A DNA stretch of 64,000 nt from JAGPUQ01 sp036961295 (GTDB lineage Bacteria; Pseudomonadota; Gammaproteobacteria; Pseudomonadales; Porticoccaceae): positions 1,116,001 to 1,180,000 of the forward strand of contig JBALVX010000001.1 in assembly GCA_036961295.1 (NCBI GenBank), given 5' to 3'. The translations under genes and the position numbers were made by a program. Of this stretch, positions 42,699 to 51,390 are shown one piece after another (positions within the stretch are counted from its first letter, which is position 1; every line of letters begins with the position of its first letter). A model generated the notes under the pieces. That model saw only the letters and a program-made list of their open reading frames with translations, did no database searches and had not been told where the DNA came from.

Positions 42699-43025
42699 CC
42701 TGATATAGTCTATTTTTCCTGGACAGCAAAGACATGGCTATAGCAAGCGCGGTCACGTCCACTCCCGCTCTCTAAACGTCGCGCGAGTGGACCTTAATAA
42801 TGGGGCTTGATAACGTTGAACTTATCATTGATATTGAGCACCTATCGGAATGACCAACTCGGCCTCCCATGTTGCACTTGATTTTGGTTTTGGTCTTGAC
42901 TAGCTCGCATACAAGACCTGGCTGGGGCCAACTTACACTTGACACAAAATCTATTTGCTATGTTTCAAATCCAGGCTAATTAATAAACCTTTTATATTTC
43001 ACCAACAAAGCTAAAGGAAATATTT

Positions 43026-43130
43026 ATGTCTAAAGGTCAAGATTCAAAAAAAGCTACTAAAAAGAAAGCTGAAAAAACCCTGAAAGAAAAGCGTCAAGAC
43101 AAAAAGGAAAAGAAAGCAAACAAACGATAG
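43026..43130 (+). CDS. 34-residue lysine-rich small protein
   Basis: ATG 43026 follows AAGGAAA at good spacing and opens 34 codons to TAG 43128-43130. The product begins MSKGQDSKKATKKKAEKTLK and is about half Lys, with Glu, Gln and Ala: a strongly basic, probably helical or disordered peptide. I recall similar MSKGQD-type short proteins annotated as hypothetical in other gammaproteobacteria, so it is likely real and conserved. It may bind nucleic acid or ribosomes, but no function is known. Confidence 0.75.
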   Translation: MSKGQDSKKATKKKAEKTLKEKRQDKKEKKANKR

Positions 43131-43167
43131 TTATAAGCCCTCTACCGAACCGAGAGTTGCTAAGCGT

Positions 43168-44874
43168 TTAACAGCAACTACAACTCGGCGGCGCGGCCGG
43201 TTTGTAATGTGTTTTTGTTGCCGTCTCGATCACGACACTACCTGCACCTGCTGATGCATTTACTGATGTATTGCTACGACTCGACCCGCCATTCACCGCA
43301 ACACGCTCGCTCTCCATTGCGCCAAGCTCGGAACCCGTATTCGCTATCCGGAAACGATGCTCGCCAATGGTCGAGTTAATTTCTATGGTGTTATCCCCCA
43401 CTACACCCCAATCGTTGTAGAGCTGGTCATCGCAATAAATTTGCACGGTGGCCGGATCGCGCAACTGACTTACGCGCCAGCTAGTGGCAGCACCACGGCG
43501 GGCAGAAGTCGCCGCATAAGTAGAGACGTGCAAGGTACCATCGTTAGTGTCATTGCTCGCCGCGCTAATACCCAGCGTTGGAAAATCGACACCTTCGACC
43601 GTGGGTAAATCAAACTGCCCGTTGCGACTGCCTTTGTAGATATTGGTCCACGCGCCCGGCCCGCCGATTTCGCTTAAAATCATCAAGCCATTTAACTGGC
43701 CGCGAGGATGGGGCTCGGCAAGGCCAAAACCCCAGGCAAAGCGATCTTCATCATCGCCGAAAAAATTGGGCCCCCATTCTCGCTCAGCAACACTCTTTAA
43801 ACGATTTTCCGTGGTTAAATCGCCAACCTCTCGGGCCAGCATCATGGTCATGGTTATCCAGCGCGGATCGTCGAATGCCTGCACCAGGGATTTACTGCGA
43901 TCGTTCCAGCCCAGCGCATTGACTCCGGCTTCGTAGAGCTGCAAACCAAACTCCGGCGCCTGGGGATATAAATAAAATAGCGGGGCCAGCATGGAGTAAC
44001 CGCTTAATCCGGGTGGCGGCGAGTAGGCAAATTTTTCTAGCGGATCGTAATAGAACGCAAACGAGGTGATGTCGCCCCGCGCATTGCGTTGAGTGAAGTG
44101 TTTTTTTGCATACTCTATCCATTGGTCGTACACCCAATGGGAGTTGCCCCCAAATAGTTTGTCGTGCAATTGCAGACTTAAACCCGCAGCACTTAAACAG
44201 TAAGGCCAAATTTTGGTGTTTTCGCACTGCGCACCCTGTGGACGTTCCGACCACTGGTCGGCAATAAATTCGGTAATGCTGTGTTGAGTCCACTGAAACA
44301 TGCGGTCGTTATAACCGGTAACCTCGAAGGGTTTCTCCCACTTATCGTTGCCGGATACGTAGGAATAACTTCCCAACAATAAATTAAAAAAACCGCGAAA
44401 AAATAAATTGCCATCGGCACCAATCGGATCCGGTTGTAAGCCCCAGGGTTCGACACCATTGGCCGTCCATCCCGGTGGATCGTAACTGCCACGCATGTGC
44501 TCGGGCATAAATACCAGCCATTCCGGTGGATATTTATCCTGGTGGGGAGAGTGACCGATGTAGGTCAACCAATCTATGGCGCCCCAATACGTGGCGTAAC
44601 GACCGACCAATTCGTCGGCGATGCGTGTATACACTTCTCGCCACGCCGGGGTTTGATCAGCCATCAGTGGCAAGGCATAAGAAGTTTCACTTAAATCGAA
44701 ACGCGGAAAGCTGCACATCGGAGGTGTGGTGTAACGGTCCCACCAGGGCAGTGGCTCGCCGCTACTGCTCCAGTCATCCTGCGTGGTAGCTTTGTCCCAA
44801 ATGTGCCGCAGCCAGCCACAGGCCCGTGGGTTAAGACCTTCTGCATTTACATTACCCATGCCTACATTATTCAT
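43168..44874 (-). CDS. linalool dehydratase/isomerase-like protein
   Basis: The 568-residue protein resembles LinD of Castellaniella over its central part. The FRGFFNLLLGSYSYVSGNDKWE segment parallels the LinD MYKGHLNLMYGLYQLVTGS region. The pair Cys217 and Cys226 (QCENTKIWPYC) keeps the LinD catalytic spacing of two Cys nine residues apart after a Cys-Glu. LinD interconverts geraniol, linalool and myrcene. This protein has no signal peptide, is longer, and has a C-terminal beta-rich part ending SCSCC. The true substrate may be another terpenoid or steroid alcohol. Its start overlaps the upstream gene's stop by 4 bp. Confidence 0.78.
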   Translation of the reverse strand: MNNVGMGNVNAEGLNPRACGWLRHIWDKATTQDDWSSSGEPLPWWDRYTTPPMCSFPRFDLSETSYALPLMADQTPAWREVYTRIADELVGRYATYWGAIDWLTYIGHSPHQDKYPPEWLVFMPEHMRGSYDPPGWTANGVEPWGLQPDPIGADGNLFFRGFFNLLLGSYSYVSGNDKWEKPFEVTGYNDRMFQWTQHSITEFIADQWSERPQGAQCENTKIWPYCLSAAGLSLQLHDKLFGGNSHWVYDQWIEYAKKHFTQRNARGDITSFAFYYDPLEKFAYSPPPGLSGYSMLAPLFYLYPQAPEFGLQLYEAGVNALGWNDRSKSLVQAFDDPRWITMTMMLAREVGDLTTENRLKSVAEREWGPNFFGDDEDRFAWGFGLAEPHPRGQLNGLMILSEIGGPGAWTNIYKGSRNGQFDLPTVEGVDFPTLGISAASNDTNDGTLHVSTYAATSARRGAATSWRVSQLRDPATVQIYCDDQLYNDWGVVGDNTIEINSTIGEHRFRIANTGSELGAMESERVAVNGGSSRSNTSVNASAGAGSVVIETATKTHYKPAAPPSCSCC

Positions 44875-45515
44875 GCCGATTTCTCCGAGGAGTTTGCCGG
44901 AGCATCTAAGGAGCTATCAGTTATGGGGCCATCACCTATAGGGACATCAAGCACGTGCTTAAAATCGATGGGCTTATTGGGCACCGCCACGCCCTGTCCA
45001 ACCTGCCACATAACTAATTTTTCGCGCTGGGCAACTGCCTCACTCCAGGCGGGGTCTAGCGCCTCTACCGCAGGCTGTCGCGTAATACGATCAGCGACCT
45101 TACTGTTGGGATTGTGCGCGATATAACTGTCGGGCAAGTCCCTACGAGGTGTTTTGCGCCACGGTAAGAAGCCGAACACCAATTCGTAAAACCACAGAAC
45201 CGTGGTGGGGTCGCCCTCCAACTCAATGGTTCTACGTGCTAAACCGTCAACAATCCGCTCCACTGCGTTTCCGGCAAGTAGAACTCCTACGCCTTGCCCG
45301 GCAGAGCAGAATATTAATGTGCAATCGGCCTGCGAGGATCGGCCATCGCGAGAAGATACTCGACGATTCTTAAAAGCATAACTACGCCCGCTCCCGTCTT
45401 TAGCGCAAACGGTAAAGATGAGGTCTCGGCTGAGCTGCCGACGTAGACGTACACTTAAACGGCTCGCGAGCGCGAGCTGGATACCAACAAACCAGAGTAG
45501 ACAACGTAAGGCCAT
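44871..45515 (-). CDS. SCP2-like sterol-carrier protein with N-terminal hydrophobic segment
   Basis: The 214-residue protein starts with a short hydrophobic stretch (residues 4-17). The middle has an SCP2-like pattern: ADCTLIFCSAGQGVGVLL, then a helix, then TIELEGDPTTVLWFYEL, like the usual gene-end motif of lipid-transfer domains. The last 90 residues are Pro/Asp-rich and probably extended. I infer it binds a hydrophobic ligand and hands it to the LinD-like enzyme encoded by the overlapping gene. The assignment to SCP2 is by pattern only. Confidence 0.55.
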   Translation of the reverse strand: MALRCLLWFVGIQLALASRLSVRLRRQLSRDLIFTVCAKDGSGRSYAFKNRRVSSRDGRSSQADCTLIFCSAGQGVGVLLAGNAVERIVDGLARRTIELEGDPTTVLWFYELVFGFLPWRKTPRRDLPDSYIAHNPNSKVADRITRQPAVEALDPAWSEAVAQREKLVMWQVGQGVAVPNKPIDFKHVLDVPIGDGPITDSSLDAPANSSEKSA

Positions 45516-45556
45516 ACTGCTCTTCCCTATTTAGGTGCACTGTCCCTATCTTGCCA

Positions 45557-45580
45557 TATCTGCCGTGGTATCTGCCACCG
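45557..45580. repeat. 12-bp tandem repeat
   Basis: TATCTGCCGTGG and TATCTGCCACCG are adjacent, in the divergent spacer just before the shared promoter module. Confidence 0.6.
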
Positions 45581-45588
45581 GCTATTGA

Positions 45589-45638
45589 AGTAGACTATGT
45601 GACTAAAGCGGGGATACCATTAGCACCGGAATTAAAAC
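45589..45638 (+). promoter_or_regulatory. shared 50-bp promoter module, copy A
   Basis: This block aligns without gaps to 50442-50491 at 39 of 50 positions, including GGATACCATTA and TTAAAAC. It lies between the divergent SCP2/LinD operon and the SDR gene. The match may be a common operator or promoter. Confidence 0.65.
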
Positions 45639-45736
45639 CAGCAAAGCCTATCTGGCCTCCAACAACTCAAAAGAAGGCGTGGCCGCTTTTTTCAAAAAGC
45701 GCTCGCCAAACAAGAACACAAACCTGAGGAAGTAGT

Positions 45737-46594
45737 ATGAAAGATGTAAGTGGAAAAGTGGCATTTATCACCGGCGGCGCGAGCGGCATGGGCCTGGGCA
45801 TGGCTCGCTCATTTGCAGCGGCAGGCATGAAAGTCATGATCGGCGATATTGAGTTAGAGCCGGCTCAAAAAGCCGTTGACGAATTGAAAGCCAAAGGCCT
45901 GGAGGCTGCCTGCGTACAGGTCGATGTTTCCAGTATGGAATCCATGCAGGCCGCCGCCGACAAAACCATTGAGACCTTCGGCAAAGTCCATGTCATCAGC
46001 AATAACGCTGGTGTCGCGGTGGGCGGCTACAGCGAATCCTGTAGCATGCGCAACTGGAAATGGGTGATGGATGTCAATCTGTGGGGCGTAATCTATGGAC
46101 TACAGGCCTTTGTACCACTGATCGCCTCCCACGGCGAAGGCGGTCATGTCATCAGCACCGCATCCATGGCGGGCATGGTTGGCCTGCGCGGCGCGGGACC
46201 ATACAACGCCACTAAATTCGCAGTCGTCGGCATGATGGAAACCTTCGCAGCAGACCACCGCAAAGATAATATCGGTGCCTCGGTGCTGTGCCCCGGCATT
46301 GTCGCCACCAATATCGGCCACTCCGGCCGCAACCGCCCCGATGAATATGGCGGCTCCGTCGCGCCTAGCGCAAAAGATAACACCGCTGAAATACTCGCGC
46401 AGGGTCTTAATCCCGATGTCGTCGGTGACCTGGTGCTGGAAGCGGTGCTGGAAGATCAGTTTTATATCTTCACCGATCCCAGCTTGCAGCATTTAATTGA
46501 AACCCGCTGCAAACGGATTATGGCTGGCTATGACTGGGCATCAAACTGCAATGCCCTTGACGGCGTAGAACAAATTGGTGGATTGCCGGGTTAG
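45737..46594 (+). CDS. short-chain dehydrogenase
   Basis: The 285-residue SDR has GGASGMGLGMARSF, an ISNNAGVAVGG segment, Ser in VISTASMAGM, and the YNATKFAVVGMMETFA active site. It is longer than average because of a C-terminal extension that recalls SDRs acting on bulky or hydrophobic alcohols. GAGGAAG precedes the ATG. It is divergent from the LinD-like operon and shares its regulatory spacer, so it may oxidise the alcohol made or used by LinD. Confidence 0.92.
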   Translation: MKDVSGKVAFITGGASGMGLGMARSFAAAGMKVMIGDIELEPAQKAVDELKAKGLEAACVQVDVSSMESMQAAADKTIETFGKVHVISNNAGVAVGGYSESCSMRNWKWVMDVNLWGVIYGLQAFVPLIASHGEGGHVISTASMAGMVGLRGAGPYNATKFAVVGMMETFAADHRKDNIGASVLCPGIVATNIGHSGRNRPDEYGGSVAPSAKDNTAEILAQGLNPDVVGDLVLEAVLEDQFYIFTDPSLQHLIETRCKRIMAGYDWASNCNALDGVEQIGGLPG

Positions 46595-46907
46595 GTTTTA
46601 TTGTTGCGTTACTGCAAGAAAATATCAGAGCCATAAGTTATTTATGATATTGAAAGGCTTATGACCCTGGCTTCTTTTTTTGATTTCCGCCTCCCTATGC
46701 CTCCCAGACATCATTTCTATATTTTTTAAGCAGTTATTTAGTGCTCATCAACTACTTCATTTTTTATTATCAAAAATTCTAATTTAAGGCCGAAACTAGA
46801 GCCTCGCAGCTTGCATAAGCTCTGTTTGCTTTGAAACTCCAATCAGAAATTAATAAAGGAATATCCGTTCACGCTATACTAGTGAGCTAAATATCTGAAC
46901 TAAATTG
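46595..46907. other. non-coding gap
   Basis: An AT-rich stretch with no gene or strong structure seen; a 6-bp CATAAG/CTTATG pair near 46630-46665 is weak. Confidence 0.5.
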
Positions 46908-48125
46908 ATGGAAACGATGCCGCAAGCAAGCAGTGAACTTTCGCCCCGCACGGAAAAATTAATCTACGCCACAGCCTTCTTCTCCCTCTCCAACGAGGTC
47001 TTAATGGGGCTAGCACTCCCTCTACTCGCAGCGGAAAGAGGCCTTCCAGCGACGACTCTGGGCATGCTATTTGCGCTAGCTGCGCTTGGCCCGATTCTCC
47101 TAGCGCTACCCGCCGGTGCCCTCTGCGATCATTTTGGGGACAAAAAAGTTCTGCTCGTACTGACTTCGGGCATCGCCATCACCCCCATTTTTTATCCTTT
47201 TGTGAGCAGCCTGGCCGGACTCTTTGCCTTACAAATAATCGCTGGTATTTGTCGCAGTAACGCCTGGGTAGCGGTGCAATCCTACATGGTGCGGGAGACT
47301 CCGCTACAAGCTTTGAGAAAAATCGCCGGGAAATTTACCTTTTTCGTTAATGTAGGATTAATGACAGCCCCCGTGCTCGGCGGGGTCGCCTACACGGCAT
47401 GGGGAGCCACCGCTGCCTTTGGATTTATGGGTTTTTGGGGCGCATGTTACGCTCTATTTACTTTTTTACTGCCAGATCAAAAAGAACAACAACACGATAC
47501 TCAGCCCGCCTGGAAAATTTGCATCAAGTCTTACCGAGCTGCGATGCCAATATTTCTGCGCCCCATGCTGGTCATTATGCTACTCCTGACTCTGGCTCGT
47601 CTGATGTCTGGTGGTATTGATATTTCTTTTTACGCTGTCTATCTAGACGATATTGGCCTCGCTGCAGCTACCATAGGTATCCTGATGACCTTAATGAATG
47701 GCAGCGCCACGCTGGGTAGCCTCGTCGCAGATCCTCTTGCGGAGCGCCTGGGTTTAATCGGAGCGATGGTGTGGACCATAGCCATTTCCGCTATCGCCAT
47801 CGCGGTACTACCACTATTTTACAGCGTCTGGTTTATTGCTTTTGCCAGTATTATTCACGGCTTTAGCCTTGGTATCAGTATGCCCTTGTTGCTGACCGGG
47901 ATATCCCAATACAGCAAACCAAACGAGCGCGGCCTGGTGCTAGGTTTGCGCTCCATGTTCAATCGAGGAGGCGTTATGCTCGCGCCACTGTTACTAGGTT
48001 TTCTGGTAAGTGGCTGGGGTATGTTATGGGGATTTTTAACAATGGGCGCCATTATTCTGCTGTTACTGGCGGCCATCGGAATCGCCGCGCGGTTTATCAA
48101 TCAGGAGGCCCCAAACGAGTCGTAA
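46908..48125 (+). CDS. MFS transporter
   Basis: The 405-residue protein has twelve predicted membrane helices and the MFS motif A variant GALCDHFGDKKVLLV. The start is uncertain: ATG 46908 or ATG 46917, neither with a good ribosome site. The substrate is unknown; its position among catabolic genes suggests uptake or efflux of an organic compound or drug. It is convergent with the acyl-CoA dehydrogenase, with 24 bp between the stops and no visible terminator. Confidence 0.9.
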   Translation: METMPQASSELSPRTEKLIYATAFFSLSNEVLMGLALPLLAAERGLPATTLGMLFALAALGPILLALPAGALCDHFGDKKVLLVLTSGIAITPIFYPFVSSLAGLFALQIIAGICRSNAWVAVQSYMVRETPLQALRKIAGKFTFFVNVGLMTAPVLGGVAYTAWGATAAFGFMGFWGACYALFTFLLPDQKEQQHDTQPAWKICIKSYRAAMPIFLRPMLVIMLLLTLARLMSGGIDISFYAVYLDDIGLAAATIGILMTLMNGSATLGSLVADPLAERLGLIGAMVWTIAISAIAIAVLPLFYSVWFIAFASIIHGFSLGISMPLLLTGISQYSKPNERGLVLGLRSMFNRGGVMLAPLLLGFLVSGWGMLWGFLTMGAIILLLLAAIGIAARFINQEAPNES

Positions 48126-48149
48126 TCAAATCGTTTCAAAATCTACCAT

Positions 48150-49313
48150 TCAACTCCGCGCCAACACCCAACGATGCACCTCACTGGGTCCATCATAAAT
48201 CCGAAACGCCCTTATATCCCGGTAAATCCGCTCGATCACGGTATCGCTAGAAATACCTTTGGCACCCATTACCTGCATAGATCGATCCACCACCCTACCC
48301 AAAGCTTCGGAGCAATGCACTTTACACATGCTGGTTTCGACCTGGGCTTTTTCGCCTTGATCCAACATCCAGCAGCCGTGCCAGGTGGCGAGCCGACTGG
48401 TATGCAAATCAATTTTGTTATCCGCTAACTGAAAACCCACACCCTGATGCTCGATAATAGCTTTGCCAAAAGCCTGCCGAGTACGGGCGTAGTCGGTAGC
48501 GATATCGTGGCAGCGCTGAGCGGCGCCGAGCCAACGCATGCAGTGAGTTAAACGTGCAGGGCCGAGCCGTACCTGGGCGTAGCGAAAGCCCTTACCTACT
48601 TCGCCGAGTATCTGGCTGGCGGGAATCCGCACATCGTTGTAATCCACCTCGCAGTGACCGCCGGGGGAATTGCTATCAATAGTGTCGAGCATGCGTACCA
48701 TCTCGATACCCGGTGTATCGGAGTCGCACATAAACATGGTCGCGCCGATGTCGTTACCCTCGGCGTCTAGGGTTTTTGCCATAATAATTTGGTAACTAGA
48801 GCCGGGCATACCAGTAATAAACCATTTGCGACCGCAGATAATATAGTCGTCGCCGTCCGGTCGGGCCGTGGTAAGCATTAAACTGGGGTCGGAACCCGCA
48901 CCGCCATCGGGTTCGGTCATGGAAAATACCGAACGCATCTCGCCGCGAACCATGGGTGCTAGCCAACGCTGTTTTTGCTCCGGCGTGGCCACTTGATGCA
49001 GTAGATTGGTATTGCCTTCGTCAGGCGCTTGAATGTTCAGCGATAAGGGCCCAAGTGTGGAGTAACCGGCGGCTTCAAACACCACCGCCATCTCTCGATG
49101 GTTAAGCCCCAGGCCGCCGTATTGTTTCGGGGCGTGGGGTGATAACAAACCGGCCTCCCGCGCTTTCGCGACCAATTCAAGACGCAGCTCGTCGGTGGGG
49201 CCATGGTATTCCTGCCGCGCGTCTTTCTCGTAGGGCATGATGACATCGCGGATAAAATTATCGGTGCGCTCTTTTAGCACGAGTAAATCAGCGGGTAATT
49301 CAAAATCAATCAT
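48150..49313 (-). CDS. acyl-CoA dehydrogenase, ACAD10/11-like
   Basis: The 387-residue ACAD-fold protein has SMTEPDGGAGSDPSLM, KWFITG and CEVDYNDVRIP. At the position of the catalytic Glu it reads RIYRDIRAFRIYDGPSEVHR, so the usual Glu appears replaced by Asp or moved, as in ACAD10/11-type enzymes. It lies 36 bp downstream of a kinase gene. In mammals the same two activities are fused in ACAD10/ACAD11, and in Pseudomonas putida they are LvaA and LvaC. It probably eliminates phosphate from a 4-phosphoacyl-CoA. Confidence 0.85.
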   Translation of the reverse strand: MIDFELPADLLVLKERTDNFIRDVIMPYEKDARQEYHGPTDELRLELVAKAREAGLLSPHAPKQYGGLGLNHREMAVVFEAAGYSTLGPLSLNIQAPDEGNTNLLHQVATPEQKQRWLAPMVRGEMRSVFSMTEPDGGAGSDPSLMLTTARPDGDDYIICGRKWFITGMPGSSYQIIMAKTLDAEGNDIGATMFMCDSDTPGIEMVRMLDTIDSNSPGGHCEVDYNDVRIPASQILGEVGKGFRYAQVRLGPARLTHCMRWLGAAQRCHDIATDYARTRQAFGKAIIEHQGVGFQLADNKIDLHTSRLATWHGCWMLDQGEKAQVETSMCKVHCSEALGRVVDRSMQVMGAKGISSDTVIERIYRDIRAFRIYDGPSEVHRWVLARS

Positions 49314-49349
49314 GGTTAAACCTCGTTAAAAAATATTCTTTCTGCTTGC

Positions 49350-50384
49350 CTAGATTAGCTTCATAGCCTCGGAGAAAAACCGGGAAGTGCTTTGAGCAAA
49401 CTCCTCCCAAATGGGATCAATACGCTGTTTTTTTCGATGTAAGCGCACATTGAGACAGGCAATGGAACCGAGTTGATAGGCCGCTAAAGCCTGGTACCAC
49501 CGAATATCGGGGAAGGAACGACCCATACCGCGCTGATAGATATCCGCTAGCTCATCGGAGCCGACCGGGGCGCAGGGTTTCATATTGTCGCTCCAAAATG
49601 CGGGGTCGGCAGAAAACATCAGCCAGCCGATGTCCTGAAGCACAGCGCCAATCCGCACCAACTCCCAGTCAATAAGGCCGGTTAGTTTTCCGTCTTTATA
49701 CAGCGCGTTACCCGGTTGGTAGTCGCCGTGAACAATACCGGCAAGACTTTGCTGCGGCATGGTTTTTAGTAATTTAATGCGCGTTTCATCCGCCAGGCGA
49801 ATCCATTCTGGCTCCAGGGCTTTGGCGTAAATTTTTTCCCAGCGGGTAATTTCCTCCTCGAGTGGTCGGGGCTGTTCCCAGTTGGGCAGCTTGCTCTGCC
49901 AATCGACCTGATGAATTCGAGGCAGGACTTCGGCCATATCCCGCCACAGGGGCGCAATTTTTTCATCACTAAGATCGAAAGACTCATCCGGCTCCCAGAT
50001 AAAAAACTCCCGGCCCTCCAACTTCTCCATTACCACATAGGGCACTTCAAACTCGTCTTCGTGCGGAGAAGCAAAAGGCACCGCCGGTACTGGCAGCCCC
50101 TCTTCATGTAATGCATTTAACAAGGGCGCGGTTCGATACACATCGGTATTGCCTTCTCTGCGCACCCCCTTGGGGGCTAGTTTGATGATGTAGCTGAGAG
50201 GTTGCTCACCTGAGTTATCCAGGTCACCACCAAACACGTCAAAGCCAAAGGTTAGTCCGGCGTGACCACCTAGCATGGGCTCTATATTCTCAACCCGTGC
50301 AGAGCCACCAAAATTACGCTCTACAAAACGAGTGAGGTTAACCCGTAGTGCGTCATCAACTCCGGGGCGTTCTTCGTTTCCCAT
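49350..50384 (-). CDS. APH-family kinase, partner of the acyl-CoA dehydrogenase
   Basis: The 344-residue protein has the aminoglycoside-phosphotransferase fold: YVVMEKLEGREFFI (hinge), catalytic loop AGIVHGDYQPGNALY, and metal-binding LIDWELVRIG. It is not an antibiotic kinase by context. With the adjacent ACAD it matches the kinase half of ACAD10/11 and LvaA, which phosphorylate the 4-hydroxyl of acyl-CoAs. It is the first gene of the pair and is divergent from the dienelactone hydrolase gene. Confidence 0.87.
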   Translation of the reverse strand: MGNEERPGVDDALRVNLTRFVERNFGGSARVENIEPMLGGHAGLTFGFDVFGGDLDNSGEQPLSYIIKLAPKGVRREGNTDVYRTAPLLNALHEEGLPVPAVPFASPHEDEFEVPYVVMEKLEGREFFIWEPDESFDLSDEKIAPLWRDMAEVLPRIHQVDWQSKLPNWEQPRPLEEEITRWEKIYAKALEPEWIRLADETRIKLLKTMPQQSLAGIVHGDYQPGNALYKDGKLTGLIDWELVRIGAVLQDIGWLMFSADPAFWSDNMKPCAPVGSDELADIYQRGMGRSFPDIRWYQALAAYQLGSIACLNVRLHRKKQRIDPIWEEFAQSTSRFFSEAMKLI

Positions 50385-50441
50385 ACCTCTAGCTCTCGAT
50401 TTTATTAGAATATTTTATGCAGCCACTAGCAGAATACTGCC

Positions 50442-50491
50442 AGTAGATTATCTTACTGAATTGAGGATACCATTAACACCCAAGTTAAAAC
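50442..50491 (+). promoter_or_regulatory. shared 50-bp promoter module, copy B
   Basis: Second copy of the module at 45589-45638, in the same orientation, here between the kinase/ACAD operon and the dienelactone hydrolase gene. It contains CAAGTTAAAACTTG, a small palindrome absent from copy A. Confidence 0.65.
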
Positions 50492-50564
50492 TTGAATCAA
50501 AACCTGTGTTCAAATCCATTCCAATTGCATTAACTATTTTTTTATCGCTAAAGGGAAATTTGCT

Positions 50565-51293
50565 ATGGCTATACAACATCGACTTGTCGAATATAACGGC
50601 GGCGACATTGTGTGCGAAGCGTATCTGGCCTGGGACGACGCAATTTCCGAACCGCGACCGGGAATCGCCATCGCCCATACCTGGGCCGGACGCAGTGAGT
50701 TTGAACAGGGTAAAGCCGATGACCTCGCCAGGCTGGGATACGTGGGCTTTGCGGTGGATATGTACGGCAATGGCAAGCGCGGGGCCAGCGTGGAAGAAAA
50801 CGCCGCCTTAATCCAACCCTTGATGGAGGATCGTGAATTATTACAACTGTGGATTACTGCCGCCGTGGAAACACTAAAGCAACAGCCAGAAGTCAATAAA
50901 ACTAAAATCGGCGCAATGGGTTTTTGTTTCGGCGGGTTAACGGTACTTGATCTGGCTCGCACCGGTGCTGATGTTCTGGGAGTGATTAGTTTTCACGGTT
51001 TATTTAATGCCCCCAATAATCTTTTAGATAAAACACCGGCCAATAAAATTTCTGCAAAAATATTGTGCTTGCACGGCTACGACGACCCAATGGCTTTGCC
51101 GGAATCGATGGTGGAGCTGGGCAACGAGCTAACGGCGGCAGGTGCGGACTGGCAGATACACGCCTACGGCGGCACCCTACATGGCTTTACTAACCCGCTG
51201 GCGAATATGCCGGACATGGGAGTGCTGTATAACGCGGCGGCAGATCGTCGATCCTGGCAAGCTATGGTGAATTTCTGGGAAGAGGTATTTTAA
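50565..51293 (+). CDS. dienelactone hydrolase family protein
   Basis: The 242-residue alpha/beta hydrolase has the Cys nucleophile of this family in GAMGFCFGGLTVLD (about residue 121). The late LHGYDDPMALPES carries the acid, and AYGGTLHGFTNP the His. It hydrolyses a lactone or ester in the cytoplasm. The start ATG 50565 is preceded by AGGGAAA. Its divergent promoter carries copy B of the shared module, so it may be co-regulated with the LinD/SDR locus. Confidence 0.92.
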   Translation: MAIQHRLVEYNGGDIVCEAYLAWDDAISEPRPGIAIAHTWAGRSEFEQGKADDLARLGYVGFAVDMYGNGKRGASVEENAALIQPLMEDRELLQLWITAAVETLKQQPEVNKTKIGAMGFCFGGLTVLDLARTGADVLGVISFHGLFNAPNNLLDKTPANKISAKILCLHGYDDPMALPESMVELGNELTAAGADWQIHAYGGTLHGFTNPLANMPDMGVLYNAAADRRSWQAMVNFWEEVF

Positions 51294-51390
51294 GGCGCTT
51301 CTCGTTTAGAGCTTTTTTTAAAACGCTTTTTTGAAGTACTTTTTAAAGCACTTGTTAAAGCACTTGTTAAACAGCTATTTTAAATCACAG
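51290..51390. repeat. degenerate 12-14-bp tandem repeats between the hydrolase and hisA
   Basis: Many units near TTTAAAGCACTT fill the spacer, starting at the hydrolase TAA stop. The clearest are two perfect AAAGCACTTGTT copies around 51345-51368. Confidence 0.75.
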
